A stretch of DNA of 64,000 nucleotides from Aspidiotus rigidus (GCA_035079385.1 JAVHKY010000013.1:3410001-3474000), one strand, 5' to 3'. Positions 46,501 to 59,847 are shown, counted from the first letter of the stretch. The notes: generated from the sequence alone by a model not told the origin. Numbers and translations: made by a program.

Positions 46501-49199
46501 CAAACAGATTTATTTCTAGCTTTCTGAAAGTAGCAGCACATACACATACAGGTGTATTAGAAGAGGAGCCCGAAAGATGAACTCGTGAGGGGATTTCAGT
46601 TGAACTCGGCCAAATGTTATTTGCGACCAGCAAGTTGCGTTTTTAATTTCTTTTCTTTTTTCCCTTCTTTGTTACAGAACCGACATTGGATGATGGATAC
46701 TTTTTCTCCTTGGTTCTGGTTGTTTTCGAGATCCGAATTCTTGGAAAAATTAGGAGAGCACGCTGGCAGCCGATTTTCCCCCGGATCCCATTTACTCCTG
46801 ACGGCCCTACTTTGTTAATTTTGGTTATATGAAATGATTTCTGAAGTTGGTCTAGCCTTTGATTGCGACCATCGATATAGTTTCGGCACCACTATATTAC
46901 CGTCACAAACAAAATTATCTATTTTTCTATCCTCTTGGGAAACCACACAAATTTGTACACCTTTTGATGGAGCTCGAAGACTCTTTCATAATTTAGCCAT
47001 TGGTTTATTATCAAGAAAGTTAATCTTTTTCCTATTTTTCAGAAAGACACGTACCGGTACCTTCTAGTTTCTATTTCCTATACTATTGGAATCGGAATTG
47101 GAATAGACTTGAAAGTTTGTTCCAGACGAGGAGTGAACTCGAGTCGAGGATGACGAAAGAAATATTTGACTTCACATTTTCATGCAGTGCTCGAATTTTC
47201 CAATTACCGGTATGAGGCTAGATGAAGCTCGTTAAGCGGAGGAAATGGGTGCGGAAAATCAGAACTCGTTGGCTTGATATCGCGCGGTAGTTTTCAAACG
47301 TACTGAACGAACAAGTATCCTTTTCTGAATCGCTGCATCACTCTCTCTAAGCACCGGTACCTAAATATAAAGTGGATGCTTCGCCGAAAGGTGGATTTCC
47401 GCTACCGTTCCTCGAAATTCCAAATTTTTCGAGTATTTTACGTCAATATTTGCAAAGTTTCTTCGCAATCTATCTCTGCACAGATAGCACAAACGCCGGA
47501 AGAATTATAAACGAAATTTACGATCAATTACGAAGTGCACGTATCCCCAACCCGCGTGTACATACGTATTTGGCAAGTTTTCAAATTGTAGAAAATAAAT
47601 ACGCGCGAAAATATTCGCGTACAAAGTAATTAAAACGGATCATACGTGCTGCAGTTTGGCTATCGCAGCAAATTAAACGAACTTTCGATTGAATCGATTC
47701 AAAAATTAACCTCAACTCGGGTATTTCTAGCCGCGTAATAAAACTTATTTATATATACGATATAGTAAGTTGAGTTGGAATTACGTTATCCGGAATGCAA
47801 ACGTGTGCCTGTGTGCACAGCCGCAAGCACAACTTACATACGTATAGTTCCGAGTGAAAGATGTGTGCACATTAAATTCTGAGCATATAACTGGAAGTAT
47901 TTGTTCGAGTAACCCGTCCAGAAGATCTTTTTGTAAAACACAACAACGAGACGATTTTTTACCCGAGGTCTTTTCCCCTTAACTTCGTTGGCTTTTTCGT
48001 AGGAACGCATCATGAATATAATAAATAAGCTCGTAAGAGTCGTACAATATTAACCACTTCGCTGTAGCGCTGCGCGTAAAATAACTTTTATACCGCTGTC
48101 TGCGACATTTACATGATACTCATTTTAACATGAATGTTTTACATAGCCGAGCCATTAACGACAATCGTAAGAAGCCTGAGGTTTGCGTTTTCCTTTCGTA
48201 TTTGGATGTACCTAAGGGAAACGTGGGCCGGGAAGGTTGAAAAATTATTGGAGGGATCATATTTTGAGAGTCTGGGTTGGGTACAAATGTATACAATAGA
48301 GAAGTATTTGGAAGAATTTTTTTTTTTGAATAATTATCGTCTGGAAATGTTTGTCAGTAATAGTTTTTTTTTGTTTTTTTTTTTCAGAGTTTGAGGCTTG
48401 GTGTAGTATGTTGTAGGAAGCATACTTACTTACACCTGTGGATCAACATACCAGGTTCTTATGGGATCAAACACCGCAATGCTGTAAACGTGTATTCTCC
48501 TCTAAGAGAAAATTCGGGACAAGACGTCGTATATTGAAGACTAGTTACTCAAAAGAATAAAAGAAGAATGAAGAGTAACGGCAATTTTTTGGGGGGGTGT
48601 TTTGATGCAAATTTTTGAATTAAATAACGAATTACCCTCTGGATGCTCATTTTGTGCAGCTAATAATTTGTTTAATTTTGTCTTTCAGATGATCATTAAT
48701 GGCGAATTCAAAGGAGAACGTTAGTTTCAGGAAAAAGTGAAGTCGGGCAATAGATCAGGAACAAAGTAAAAAAAAAAAGAACTTCGGTGATATTTGGTGT
48801 TGATAAAACCCTAAACTGGAAGCCTTGGTTTTGCAATACAGTACTAAAGAAGAATAATTGCAATAATATGTAACACACAGTAACCATAGATTCAGAAGTT
48901 GTCTCCTTCGCTCTCATCACGGTCTTACATTTGTACAGCCCTCCCTGGCACAGAGAATGAAGCAGTGAAGATCTCCTCTGCAACCACATGCTCAGTACGC
49001 AAAAAGTCGCACGATTGCTTTTTCGACAGTTTCTTTACTGGTGGCACTGCGTCAGAAGGAGTAACAGTGGAGAGAATCTAAAACACAGGACTGAGAGAAA
49101 TCATTACATGTATTTCATGATTGGTCCAGAAGGAAGGCTATTGAAAAATCCGCGAAATAATGTAAGTCACCAATAAATTTTCTTTTCTAAAATGCGTTG

Positions 49200-49560
49200 T
49201 CAGCAAAGGGTACTGAGACCACCAACTACTTGGACTTGATATTCACGCTGGTGAACAACCGGATAGGAAAAAAATCTACAGGCAGTCAATGCACACGGTC
49301 ACCATCATACCAAATGACTCGTACCCCCTCCCCCCAAGGTACAAGTTTGCGGCGATCCAGAACAACTGCTATGAGCAATTTCTGTTCTGAAGAATAATGA
49401 AGAGAAGAGGGAAGAAATCGAGGTAGTTAAGCAGATCGCGGAAGCCAACGGCTTCCATACAGATGTAGTTGAGGGAGTCTTTTGAGATTTGAAAGCAAAG
49501 GAGAGAACTCGTGATGGCACGCTAAGAAAGTATACCATACATAGGAAAGTGCACAAATAA
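49200..49560 (+). mobile_element. Penelope-like element reverse transcriptase fragment
   Basis: The + strand reads TNYLDLIFTLVNNRIGKK, then after a one-base shift at an A7 run IYRQSMHTVTIIPNDSYP, then further on VVKQIAEANGFHTDVVEGVF. The YLDL block, the YR-x4-T-x3-IPNDS block and a KQIAxxNGF stretch occur in this order near the end of Penelope-like RTs. The fragment carries a frameshift and stop codons and is inactive. Upstream RT motifs and a GIY-YIG endonuclease were not recognised. AT-rich sequence to about 50210 may be its 3' part. Confidence 0.55.
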
Positions 49561-50209
49561 GGTGATAAAAGCGTTCAACGGTTAAACCCACCCATGGTGA
49601 AGAGAATCAGCATTCAGCAATGACCAGACATAAGGTGTCTATATTGGTGAGACTGGGAAAGGGAAAAGGAGCACAAAAGGTCGAGGAAGAAAGAAGATGG
49701 GAAGTCACTGTAAGAAAGAACAGCACAATTGAGAAGGGACATTTGAAGAGAAGAAAACTCTGGGAACAGATGAAGATTGCAAAGGTAAAGAGGAAGAAAG
49801 CCAGCCTCTTGAACAAAATAAATTCCGCTTGGTGGTGATTAAACAAGAGAAAAAGAGCAGAACCGACCAATAAGATGGCAGCAAACTTAGTCGCCAATAG
49901 AAACGCAGTACATGGGTCAAAAAAGAGTTAATCAATCACGACACAGCATGTTATAACCAATAAGAACACAGCGATTGTAAGAATACACCAATCACTATAC
50001 AGCATTGTTACAACCAATAGTATCGCAATGTTATACTATAAAAACTTATATTTAAGGCTTTGTTCTTCAGAAGCAACACAACTGATGCTAGGGTAATACT
50101 CTTGTAAGCCAACTAATAAAGTAGAATTGTGCACTTATTTTTCCAATATTTCAAATGTAGTGCCAAGTATAGTCAAAAAGAATAAAATAAATTATGGCGC
50201 CAGGCCAAG

Positions 50210-53200
50210 TGAGTCCTTAAAGAAAAAAAATAAGTTTGATGATAATTAATAACTTTGTTTTTAACTTTGTAGGTAAATCGTAAACTTTGGAGGTGAACCG
50301 AAATTGATGAACTGTACTGGATATTACAAGAACTTTATCAAACGTTCAAGTCAACGCTTGGATCTAATCTGTAGAAGTGGTGTTTCGAAAGATCGAAAAT
50401 ATAGTAAGGTTGCTCTACTCACTGCTCATGGGTACTATCTCTTTGATGGCCTAAATCAAGTGATTTGTTACATGGTTAAAGTGCTAAAAGATTTGGAAAA
50501 ATTAACTTGTATAGCGTTTTCTTTTCAAAATAATTGATTCCCACACACATGAGGTCACAACGGTGAAAGTATGTAACCAGAGCCGTCTTACCCACTTGAC
50601 CGTAAAATGTGGCTATATTGTGTCTAGTAATTAGCCAATAAGAATGTAGAAAATGGAGGATACGTTTTAGCGTTGAACTGGTAACTTCTAGGTAACATGA
50701 GGGAAATTTTTAGGTAAAATGAGTCGCAGGTACGGATATAACTTCAGACACTTACGGGTTACTTATGAGAAGTATCGCAGTCACACCACAGGATCATAGC
50801 TACTTACTTGTGACTGTTTTGTGACAGTAACATTTTGGTTCGTGACCATGGAATGATATATCTGTGACCTTCTTGAGACAACTGTCTCCTTCCTTGGAGA
50901 ATTACTGTAACGGTCCTTTCTCTGTAAGTAATTTACCTTATTATCCTCACCCTTCGATGCCACCTCCTTCTTAAATAAGGTGAAGGTAGCAAAGAAGATG
51001 GGCCCTTAATATGTTACTGACCTTGCGGATATATGTACGCCAAGGCTCCGTACTTTTCCTGCGAGTGGGAATGTCTTCCTCTGATGTGAACATATTTGTA
51101 TTGCTTCTTGGAGTCACACATGTGACCACGCATCTGAGAAATATTGTCTCAGATGTGACTATAAGTATTGTGCCACCGACTCTATCGAGTCACTGTTGAA
51201 CTTCATAGACAGTGGGTGTGGTTGATATGGTCGTTATATTGTGACTTGAATATGACGTTGTGTCTGAATTACCATAATGTGTTAGAGTCGCAGCACATAT
51301 TTTGCACGTCAGATCTGCGATGGTCGTGGTGAAATTGAAAAGAATTTTTTATGGCGAAAGGAAAACTTGGGAAGCTGGTGGTAGTCAAAACAGGAATACT
51401 AGGACGCATGATAAGATTGCAGTTCTTCCACTATTTGTGTAATATTGGTTTCGAGGTACGATCTATTTCTCTACTATCACCTAACTTTCTCGCCCCCCGT
51501 CACTCAATTTGGTGGACTGGATGAGTTGTAAACAACACAAAAAGAGAACAATGAATACCGTAGGTAGTTATAGGTATAGTTGACTATGAATACTATGCAT
51601 CGCCGTTGATGCATAATTTTGAGCACTTAATAGATTAATGTTTGTTGATTGGATTACTACGTACGTTTCGAAAATCGAAGAGTTTGTTATTAATCTTCTT
51701 CGTCTCTGCTGCTAAAACTATAACACCATAGTTCCAAAAAAACACGAGCTTTTTGGAAGATGTACATATATATAGAGCGTATGGGGTATGTACACGAAAC
51801 GTGGGATTATACCGTGCCATTATTTACTGTGCGCAGTAATGCAAATTTCGCCATTATTTGAATTTCCGTTTCTGGAAATACCAAACGTAAATACGTATTA
51901 TTATTGTGTCTGAGCCTCTTGTGTTGCTACACGTATAATTCTCATAACGGATGAACGCAAACAAAAATACTTTCAAGCATCATTGTCATATCTATTGAAT
52001 AAAATCCTAAAGAAACGTTTAAAATTCCTCGAAATATTCGCTCAATTCAGGATGTCTCACCCCCAAACAGTACGTATATTTATCAGCGGTACTTCTCCAT
52101 TCTATTTTTAAATACATAGTATTTTAATTTGTTCATTCCATTTACAGAGACGCTTCTATGTGAAACGAGACTGAAACGAGGGCTACAAATCGCGTGTTCC
52201 AGAAATTAATTTTCATTACCGCCAAAAGTCGGGAAACATCTCAATCTGAAGCGCGTAATTTGAGGGTAAATACCTACGTTGTATCTCTTGCGCTCTTTAA
52301 CGAAAAAAAGAGGAGTGAGTATTATTCATAATCACCTAAACGGCTAAGTTATTTGATACATATTTTGTGAAAAGTTTACAACGATGTACTAAATTAGCCG
52401 GGTAAGCATGAAACATGATTTGCTCGTTTCGAGCGTATGATTACGAGTTCTTGAAATGAGGAATACTCTTTCGCGAGACGCGTGAAAGCCTTTCTTGAGA
52501 CGGGACTATTTACTTGTAGCGAAGTCGTATAATTCCTTTCATAATCATTACCTACCCGTATTCTCTTTCGCCCTTTCAACCTCCAGGTCGGACATAAATT
52601 CTTGTAGAATAAACAAAGTACGTTTGCGTAACAAATCTGCTTTTCCTTTAGATCAAAGAGAGCCGTGCGTTAACAGGATCAGCTTATTATCAGGGCGTCG
52701 AAATTGGAAATCTAAATAGACCTACCTTATTTTAAGAAATATGATCGGTTATTGGATCACTCGATATGCTTTGACCTTTTTGTTGATCCTTCTCGGCTGT
52801 CTCACCAATAACAATTTGTTTAGTTGGGAACGGCGCAACTTTACATACTGACGTTAATTATTCTCGAAACGAATATTTCGGCAGAAATTTTTACGAACAG
52901 ATAGAAAAATTCGCGATTCTTCTATTTCTCACTTCAAACTTTACGAACCTTTGAGACTCAATAAAATCGTGTAACAAAGTACTTAGTATACGTTGTGGAC
53001 ACACTGAAAGTGAGAAAAAAATTTTGCGATCATCGGAGTTTTTCCAAATCTCCTTTCTTCTTTCCTTTACAGCCTATGGTAGAAATTTTATTGTTTCAAG
53101 TTCTTCTGTCAAGTCCACATTTTTCTCAAGTTTTGTATCCTCGTAATAATCGTAGTTTGATTCCGATGAATCAATTTGAGCAAAATTTTTCCAAATGCCC

Positions 53201-53520
53201 CTGTCCAAATATATCGGTATCCCTTTCCTGATATACGTGATGGTCAACATTTTTCTTCCCGCCCTCAGAATTACAACTTGTTGAAAAGTGGCGGACGGCG
53301 AATATTTTTTCTGAATAATTCCTTATACGACAGGTGCGCTGTTGAAAATTGACTCATCTATTTTGGTTCTTGCATAAATAAAATACCTTTTGATTCAATC
53401 GCTCCCCACAATATTGCCGTATTTATACATGTAGCTTCATGATAAAGGCTTATAAGCAATGGCCTTTCATGATAGAAAATTGTTCTGATAAAGGCTCATC
53501 GACTTTCTTGAATCTTTGCA
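50210..53520. other. Non-coding stretch, no gene recognised
   Basis: No protein similarity recognised. The part at 50760-51260 has many 'tgtgac/gtcaca' strings and a small hairpin (catctgaga/tctcagatg, near 51131-51155), suggesting an old repeat. The rest is AT-rich single-copy-looking sequence. Confidence 0.4.
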
Positions 53521-55310
53521 ATGTACATGCTCAGAGAAGTAGGAGCTCCTTGCTGGGGAGAGAACTGTGGTGTTTCAAACGGAAAAGAAGACAACGACCG
53601 ATCAAGAGGCTTTATGGATCAAACACGAGGCCAGGCGCTCTTTGCTTGGGTAAGAATTGCTCAGAGTGAGCTGGGTGAGTGCACTACCAACCTTGATGAG
53701 AGGATGAACCGAGATCACGGAGATCATGGTCAGTGGAACTTTCACCCGACGCAGGTGTGCTTTAGGCCGTGGCTGATTCAACAAGTACTCTCAAGAGAAA
53801 TTAAGAGTATGCTACACCTAGTGACTCACACACAGAAAATGCACGTGTATTACACAAACTGGTGCGTTGCGGGTAGCGATTTTTGCCCAAAGAGAACATA
53901 TTGAATAATGTACAAAATGTTTTGGAACATAGTGTACGGCTAATTAGTTTACAGTTCGCGAATTATTCTGATAATATCGTCGTGGTATTCCATTTAAACC
54001 TAAAAAATGTTCAGGGAAAAATGTTAAATTAGAAGTAATAATATTAATAAAATTAATTGCTATTCAATTAACATGAAAATTATATTGATATTTTAAATTA
54101 AATTTTAATTCAAGTATTTAAAAAGTTATTATGTATTAATATTATTTTGAAATATTAGTTGAAGTAATAATATGAATAAAATTAATTATTATTCATTATT
54201 ATTAAAATTGAAATTCGTTAGTAAAGGTAATCAAAACATTAGTCTTGAAATAATTGAAAATACTACTCCTATTGATATTAAAATTTATATTCAATAAATA
54301 AATTAATATTATAATAAAATTACCTACTATAATAATAAATTTAAAAAAAAATATATTTTTGAAAAAATTTAAAAAAATATATATTTATATTATAATAACA
54401 AAATTTTTTCTGAGTGATCCTCAGGAAAAGTTTGAACTTACATCTGAAAGGGTCATCTTTGAATCGTTGAATTTCAATTAATGAACAAAGTTAGTTCACG
54501 TAAACCAATTAGCCGTATTTTCCCAAGTTTTGTCTACAGAACTACAAAGTTTCAACGTATTTAATCAGTCATCTTGGGGCAAAAATCGCAACATGTGATA
54601 CATATTTTGTGTGTGTCTACGTGTGAGTGACCAACCTCTGCATACCCTTAAGAAAAATTGAACTGCAACCAAGGACGAGACGATGGACCACAATACACCT
54701 TAAATTTGAGTGTGAGGCGTAGAGGCACGAGCAAAGCAAGCTTAGTCGGTCTCTTCAAGAGATTGAGGTAAATGAAGCGCTTGCTCCGAGTAGCCTAGTA
54801 ACCACCATGCTAGACTCCGAGAAAGAATGAAACCAGGATTTTCTCAAGTTCTCCAACCAAGGGTGGATGATGGATCACATTACAACTTAAATTCGAGTGT
54901 GAGGCGTGGAGGCGTAAGCGAAGCAAGCTTATTCGGTCTCTTCAAGAGATTGAAGGTAATCACCATGTTAGGCTCCAAAGAAGAATGGAACCAGATATCT
55001 GCATTTGCAATCACAGTCATGAAGAAGAAGATAGACCTGTAATGGTGTAGGCAATTGTGGAATCACGTTATGGCCTACTCAACACCGTACCAACTACGTA
55101 CAGATGTGCAGGAAGAAGAGGAAAAAGAGACTTTAGCAGCGATCTACTACATCTAAGGTGGTGTTGGTGTTGAATGTTTCAAACTGTTGCTTGCCTGGGG
55201 CACTGTAGCTTTGCGGTTGCGAAGAAGAAGAGGGTTTCGCCGAGGAGATTCTTCCAACATTCAAGTTATATCCAAAAGAGTTGATTCCGGTGCTGGAGTA
55301 AACAAACTCA
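53521..55310 (+). mobile_element. R1-like non-LTR retrotransposon relic (copy 4), interrupted and partly duplicated
   Basis: Same family as copies 1-3 but on the + strand. Before 53818: TTTDQEALWIKHEAR in one frame, AWVRIAQSELGECTTNLDER with MNRDHG in another, then an FNKY-QEKLR equivalent. After 54634: CNQGRDDGPQYTLNLSV and SKASLVGLFKRL. The segment from the finger onward appears twice in tandem (about 54680-54840 and 54845-55080). The second copy continues into VMKKKIDL and the 3' part with CSFAVAKKKR near 55210. Stops and frameshifts are frequent. An inverted-repeat transposon sits in the middle. Confidence 0.7.
53819..54633. mobile_element. 815-bp inverted-repeat DNA transposon inserted in R1-like copy 4
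   Basis: The left end (TAGTGACTCACAC...) and the inverse of the right end (TGGTCACTCACAC...) match. Matching continues inward through 'gcgatttttgccc' (53875-53887 against the inverse of 54577-54590) and again at 'tacggctaattagtttac' (53936-53953 against the inverse of about 54496-54513). The inverted repeats thus reach over 100 bp, with gaps. The centre (54050-54420) is almost pure A/T and non-coding. No transposase is present, so it is non-autonomous. The first bases fit the loose YARNG end rule of hAT elements at the left only; no clear target duplication was found. Confidence 0.65.
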
Positions 55311-55949
55311 ATGCATGTAAGAACGCTCTCCCGATCTCACAAAGTTTCGTGTTGGTTGCGTCGCGTCGGAACTCGCAGTTAAAGTTGCGAGTTGGCTATT
55401 TCACCGGTGTTTACCGATTTTGCGGTATCGTAGCCGGATAGTCAAGTGAGTGACTGAGGCCACCTCTGAACTATCTAAACGGTATGAGAACAAGTTCGCT
55501 TGACGAATCTCTGAGTCTTATATGCATATGCAACTCACAATGAAAGGTGGCGCTGCACATGCAAAAAAAGCGATCACTGATCTGAAGTATGAGAGTATTT
55601 TTGATCTTCATTACAAAGGGAAGAAAAATTTTCAAGATAAGTTTTTTAGAACACAGATAAGAGCTTGAAGACGGTACCATTCAAAGCGAGAGGTTTTAGA
55701 ATTGGTAAGACGATTGTCAGGTACTATAGCTTAGCAAAATAGTATACTTTGTTGAATTGTTTCATTTGTTATTGTATGCACTCCATAGATGGCTGCTTGG
55801 TCTTGTGGTTACGTTCTTCCATTCTTCCCATAATTTATGGAATCATACCATTCGTGTGCAACGCTTTTTGGTTACGTTTGCTTATTATGATAAATAGAGG
55901 ATATGTTTTAGTCTATTGAAACATATCTTTGAATTGTTCAAAAGCATAA

Positions 55950-56830
55950 AGCCACTGTTGCATGATCATTTTTCTAGTACTTGGATCATATCCTGGTATA
56001 TTTTTTAGTCGTAAAGTTTGCTGAGGAAAATTACTCAAATTACTTGGAGCGTCTTGTGAATGGATTATTAATTGATTAATTGTTAGTTCTCTTCGTTGTA
56101 AAACACTGCTGGATTATTTCGGGTGTACTTTCCATTATTGGTTCTCCAATTCTAGCTCTTTTTGGTTGTACCTCTTCTTCGAAACATTTCAGTTTGCCAG
56201 GTCTCAATCTCTTGTCCTGTTTAGAATGCTTGGTAGATTATATCACCGCCCTCAATGCCAAGATTTTCTTGGAAAATCTCTCTCGTCTCTTCCGTTTCAA
56301 GTCTTACTACCATCAAACGCGGGACTACTCGTCTTCTCATTACCGTGAGTTGTTCTTCTTAGGCAAGCTGCGACTTTGAGGAAGAGATCTCCGTCTGCTA
56401 GCTACATTATCTGTCTGTGCTCTGCCTCAAACTTGCTGGGGACTAGCTCGGCAAGTACCTCGAACTGATCTGCGACGTTCTACACACAAAGGGCGCCAGG
56501 CCTTCGGTCATTTCATTTGAAGAAGTGACTCTTCCATCTATTCCATGGTTCTGTTGATATTTTGAAATGTTTCACGAAGCTCAGTAGAGCTAGGCGTCAA
56601 ATCTTGTATAAAGTACACTGTTGAACAAATGGAATGTTGTTTCGGCAGCATACAACTGTGATACTGACTCGTGGCTGCATTTCTTCGTGGATGTCGATGG
56701 CTCAATACTCTGATTCGCGTGAACAAACTATCACATCAAAAGGCAATGGCCCTTTATCCCGTTTCTGAAATTATGGACGAATAATTCTACCTTCATCCTG
56801 TATGGACATCTCTACTCCACATAAGTAAAT
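55950..56830 (-). other. Possibly decayed coding sequence, unidentified
   Basis: The minus strand contains protein-like stretches (for example NVADQFEVLAELVPSKFEAE, then HRQIM-stop-LADGDLFLKVAA) with more even base composition than the flanks. Stops and frame changes are frequent. It resembles a decayed transposon or gag-like ORF but matches no family I can name. Confidence 0.25.
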
Positions 56831-57030
56831 TGATAACCTCGGCTCAACTACAAGATGAGAAATTGTACAAGAAATTTTCTTTACTTCCAAGTATTCTACA
56901 GAAGATTAATACTCAATTTTATTTAATAAAAGATATCACAAGGAGAATTTTTCCTCTCAATACATTTTCTTCTAGAAGTTGCTTTTTCCAAGATATTGAC
57001 AGAAATTCGACAAATTTCGACTGAATTTCG

Positions 57031-57144
57031 AAAGTTCTTTAATAAATTTCAGTGCACTGCCGTCCACAATTTTAAAGCGAGTTGTAGCCTACAGAACGTA
57101 AGGATTGTGGACGGCGGTGCCGTGAAATTCATTAAATAAAGTTT
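57031..57144. repeat. Long imperfect hairpin
   Basis: Arms at 57031-57073 and 57100-57144 are inverse of each other, with a perfect core CCGTCCACAAT (57060-57070) against ATTGTGGACGG (57104-57114) and about 30 nt of loop. Length and shape would suit a short MITE or a small-RNA precursor; nothing here decides between them. Confidence 0.6.
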
Positions 57145-59149
57145 TTTCTATTTGTTAAAACCGTCCTGTTAGGTAATTTTGTAGGTTTTGAAAGTTGTGC
57201 TACTTCTAGGGAATTTTCGAGCTGACTATTCGGACTAAACTTTTTTACCCATCATTTTCTTTGAAATTCAAAGAGGAACATTTTTTGTTTGAAATATTTT
57301 CTTATAAAACGCCTCGTTTTTGAGAAATATCCCAAAAACTGAATTTGGGCAGCCAAAACGTACCACAAAAATTTTCCCCAGCACTTGAAGGGTGGAGAGT
57401 TTTCCTAGTGCTTTCCGATACCTTCTTCTACACATTCCAGCAAACACCTGCTTTTTAACAAAAAATTCTTTTTTATTCTCTAGTTTGCCTAGACTATAAT
57501 TATGGTCGACAAGTATTTCGAAATTGGTAATATCTAGCAAAGCAAATATGGGAGAGAATACGAAAGAGAGTCAAGGTGAAGATTTTAAAGAAAAGCGCGA
57601 ATATCATCATGTCCAAAAAAAAAAAAAAAAAAATGTGAAGACCCACTCATATCAGCTTACCCAGAGCTTCGTGAAAAAAACAAAAATTTCTCTCTCGCGT
57701 GCTTCAATTTTTAAATTAATGTAGGCCGAAAAGAATTTCCGAGTGGATTCTGTTGTAGCATCGTTTTTTACTTCTGTAGGTATTACTGACTTACTGATTT
57801 TAAAATAATTTTCTAAACACCTTGTTTTATTGAGAAATCGCCGCGTTAGTCGTGGGACGTATTTTCTTCCTTTAATTTTTTAGACCCAAGATAAAAAGAT
57901 ATGAGATATACCTATAGTGAAAAATCTTACTACTCTTCATGGCTTTGAAAATTATTTGAGATGGTACAAAACGAATACGAGTATGACGCTAAAGTTTGTA
58001 AAAATGATGCGTTGTCTGATCTTTCGTCCTGACGGGGCTTTTGTATGTATTTAAACGCGCTTTTCATTTCACCTTCAAATCAACTTTTCCGACATTCGCA
58101 TTCTAGAGGAAAAGCTCGAATATCTTTTCTTCAAATGAAATTGCATAACGAACTTATTTTTATACAAAGTCGCAGTTTCATTGAGAAGAAAATTTCCAAA
58201 CATTCTTGTATGCGAGACGGATCCGTTTACTTGGACAATGGCGCTATTCAACAGTATGGAAAGGTAGAGCTACCCGTATTATTCGTTTTGGATACTCCCC
58301 TTTGTAATACATAATGTCAAATTCATCCTTTAACGATTTCAGTATTTAAATTTCAGCATCGAGTAGTAAGTTATACGTGCTATGGTCCATCAGTGTATTA
58401 AATATTAGTTTTGTTTCGTACAGTTTGACTTGATGATTAAAGTAATTGGCATTCTTTCGTTCAAATGAGGTTCGAGAAGTAGTAAGAATGGGTAAAATTA
58501 AAACTATATTATGCAATGCAGGGTAAATAGTGAGCCCTATACCTCTTGTTCCACGGATTCAAGATTAAATTACGTTAGTAACTCTTCGGCCGCTGGAACT
58601 GGTATTTGCTCGATTAACTTAGCTTTATTGTTTTAAAAGACCACCCTCGAGGATAGTCTTTCACGAGTCGTCGCTCGCCGTATATCTCATAATAATTTCA
58701 TAAGCCACGTACTAGCAGTCGGAGAAGACAAAACGACAAGTACAGTTGAGTATAATCGGATGTGAGCCAGCGAATAATTTTGGTAGTACGAATTTTACCC
58801 CTGATGCTTTTACGCTTCTCGAAGTCGTTAGGTTTTCCTGTCTTCTTTCCGCCCTCCGCTCCCCGTTTCCAACTTTATCTTACGTGAGGTCGTGACATCA
58901 GTAGCCTATTTTATTAATCTAAATTTTCGTTGCCAGTAATGTACTGTAAAAACCATGGGATTTTAAATAATTTTTCAAAAAAATTGTGCTTCCATCTTGA
59001 AAATGAACTTTTTTCGACGGAGAGTGAAACAATTCGATAGTTCATTAGAATAAGAATGGGTATTTTTATTTATTGGAAATTGAATCATGGACAGATTGAA
59101 GAATGAGGGTAATATTTAGAAAATGACGGCTTCTTTAAAGAAGTTGAAC
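57145..59149. other. Non-coding stretch, no gene recognised
   Basis: AT-rich sequence with a poly-A run (57616-57633). ORFs such as 58045-58314 have no recognised motif or splice context. Confidence 0.4.
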
Positions 59150-59560
59150 GAGGAACGCAGGGAACCTTTTCTATGGGTCGAATTGGTTTTGTTAATGGGA
59201 ATTCAAATTGAAATCTTGAAGAGTCTCAAGTTTTTTGAGTATGTTGTATCATGGTGTATATAGCCTGAAAGTAAAAATTTTTCCAAGTCCCTTTTCTATC
59301 ATTTTGCTACCCTTCTATCAGATATTATTGCTCGAGAGTCGACATTTTTCAAAGTTCTCCTCCTATCCTATACTACGGCTCGAAAGTTGAAAGTTTTCCA
59401 AGTCCTCATCAATAGCTTGAAACTGAGAATTTTTCAAAGTCCTCTTCCTATCTCGTATCATGGCTCGAAAATCGAAATTCTTCATTAGGGTACGTCAGTT
59501 ATCACCGGATCCCACTTTCAAAACACCCTCCATAGAACAGATTCCCTGTTAAAATTTTCT
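59150..59560. repeat. Interspersed repeat family B, copy 2, with internal tandem units
   Basis: Relates to 15310-15620 through 'gaacgcagggaa' and 'ttcaagtcc'-type strings. Internally a diverged unit of roughly 40-80 bp built on 'tatcctatactacggctcgaaa' and 'gttttccaagtcc' recurs four to five times. It runs into the short repeat at 59561-59662 shared with 20837-20933. Confidence 0.5.
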
Positions 59561-59662
59561 AGCAAAGCCAAATGAATGAAGATCATATTTCATGTCTACT
59601 AGTAAATGCCCTTATTTATATTTCAAGGCCAGGCCTGCTTTGTGATAAAATCATAGCCTGGC
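59561..59662. repeat. Short dispersed repeat, second copy of 20837-20933
   Basis: Matches 20837-20933 in the same orientation. Here it is not joined to any retrotransposon sequence. Confidence 0.6.
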
Positions 59663-59847
59663 TTGTGAATCTTTCTCATTTTAGACCACCTTGAACGAAG
59701 TACGATTTTTAAAAACGGCGTTCTCACACTGTGGTCCGAAGGTTAGGAGTAGTGTCTCGTAGGGAAGGGATTAGACCTACAGGAGAAATAGAACCTACTC
59801 AGTTCGTCTCTATAACGAACTAAAATCATTCCCAACTTATGTCATGT

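Larger units (their letters stand above)
40195..49190. other. Gene-poor stretch after RNF212B-like gene
   Basis: The 3' end of the RNF212B-like gene probably lies in the first few hundred bases. Beyond it, many ORFs of 60-124 codons (for example 41260-41625 and 46145-46519) have AT-driven composition, no recognised motifs and no supporting splice sites. Two small tandem duplications are present (listed separately). No gene could be supported. Confidence 0.45.

Noticed and set aside
48899..49081. Possible piggyBac-like FDSFFTG string
   Set aside because: Only one short motif fits; neighbouring piggyBac residues are absent.
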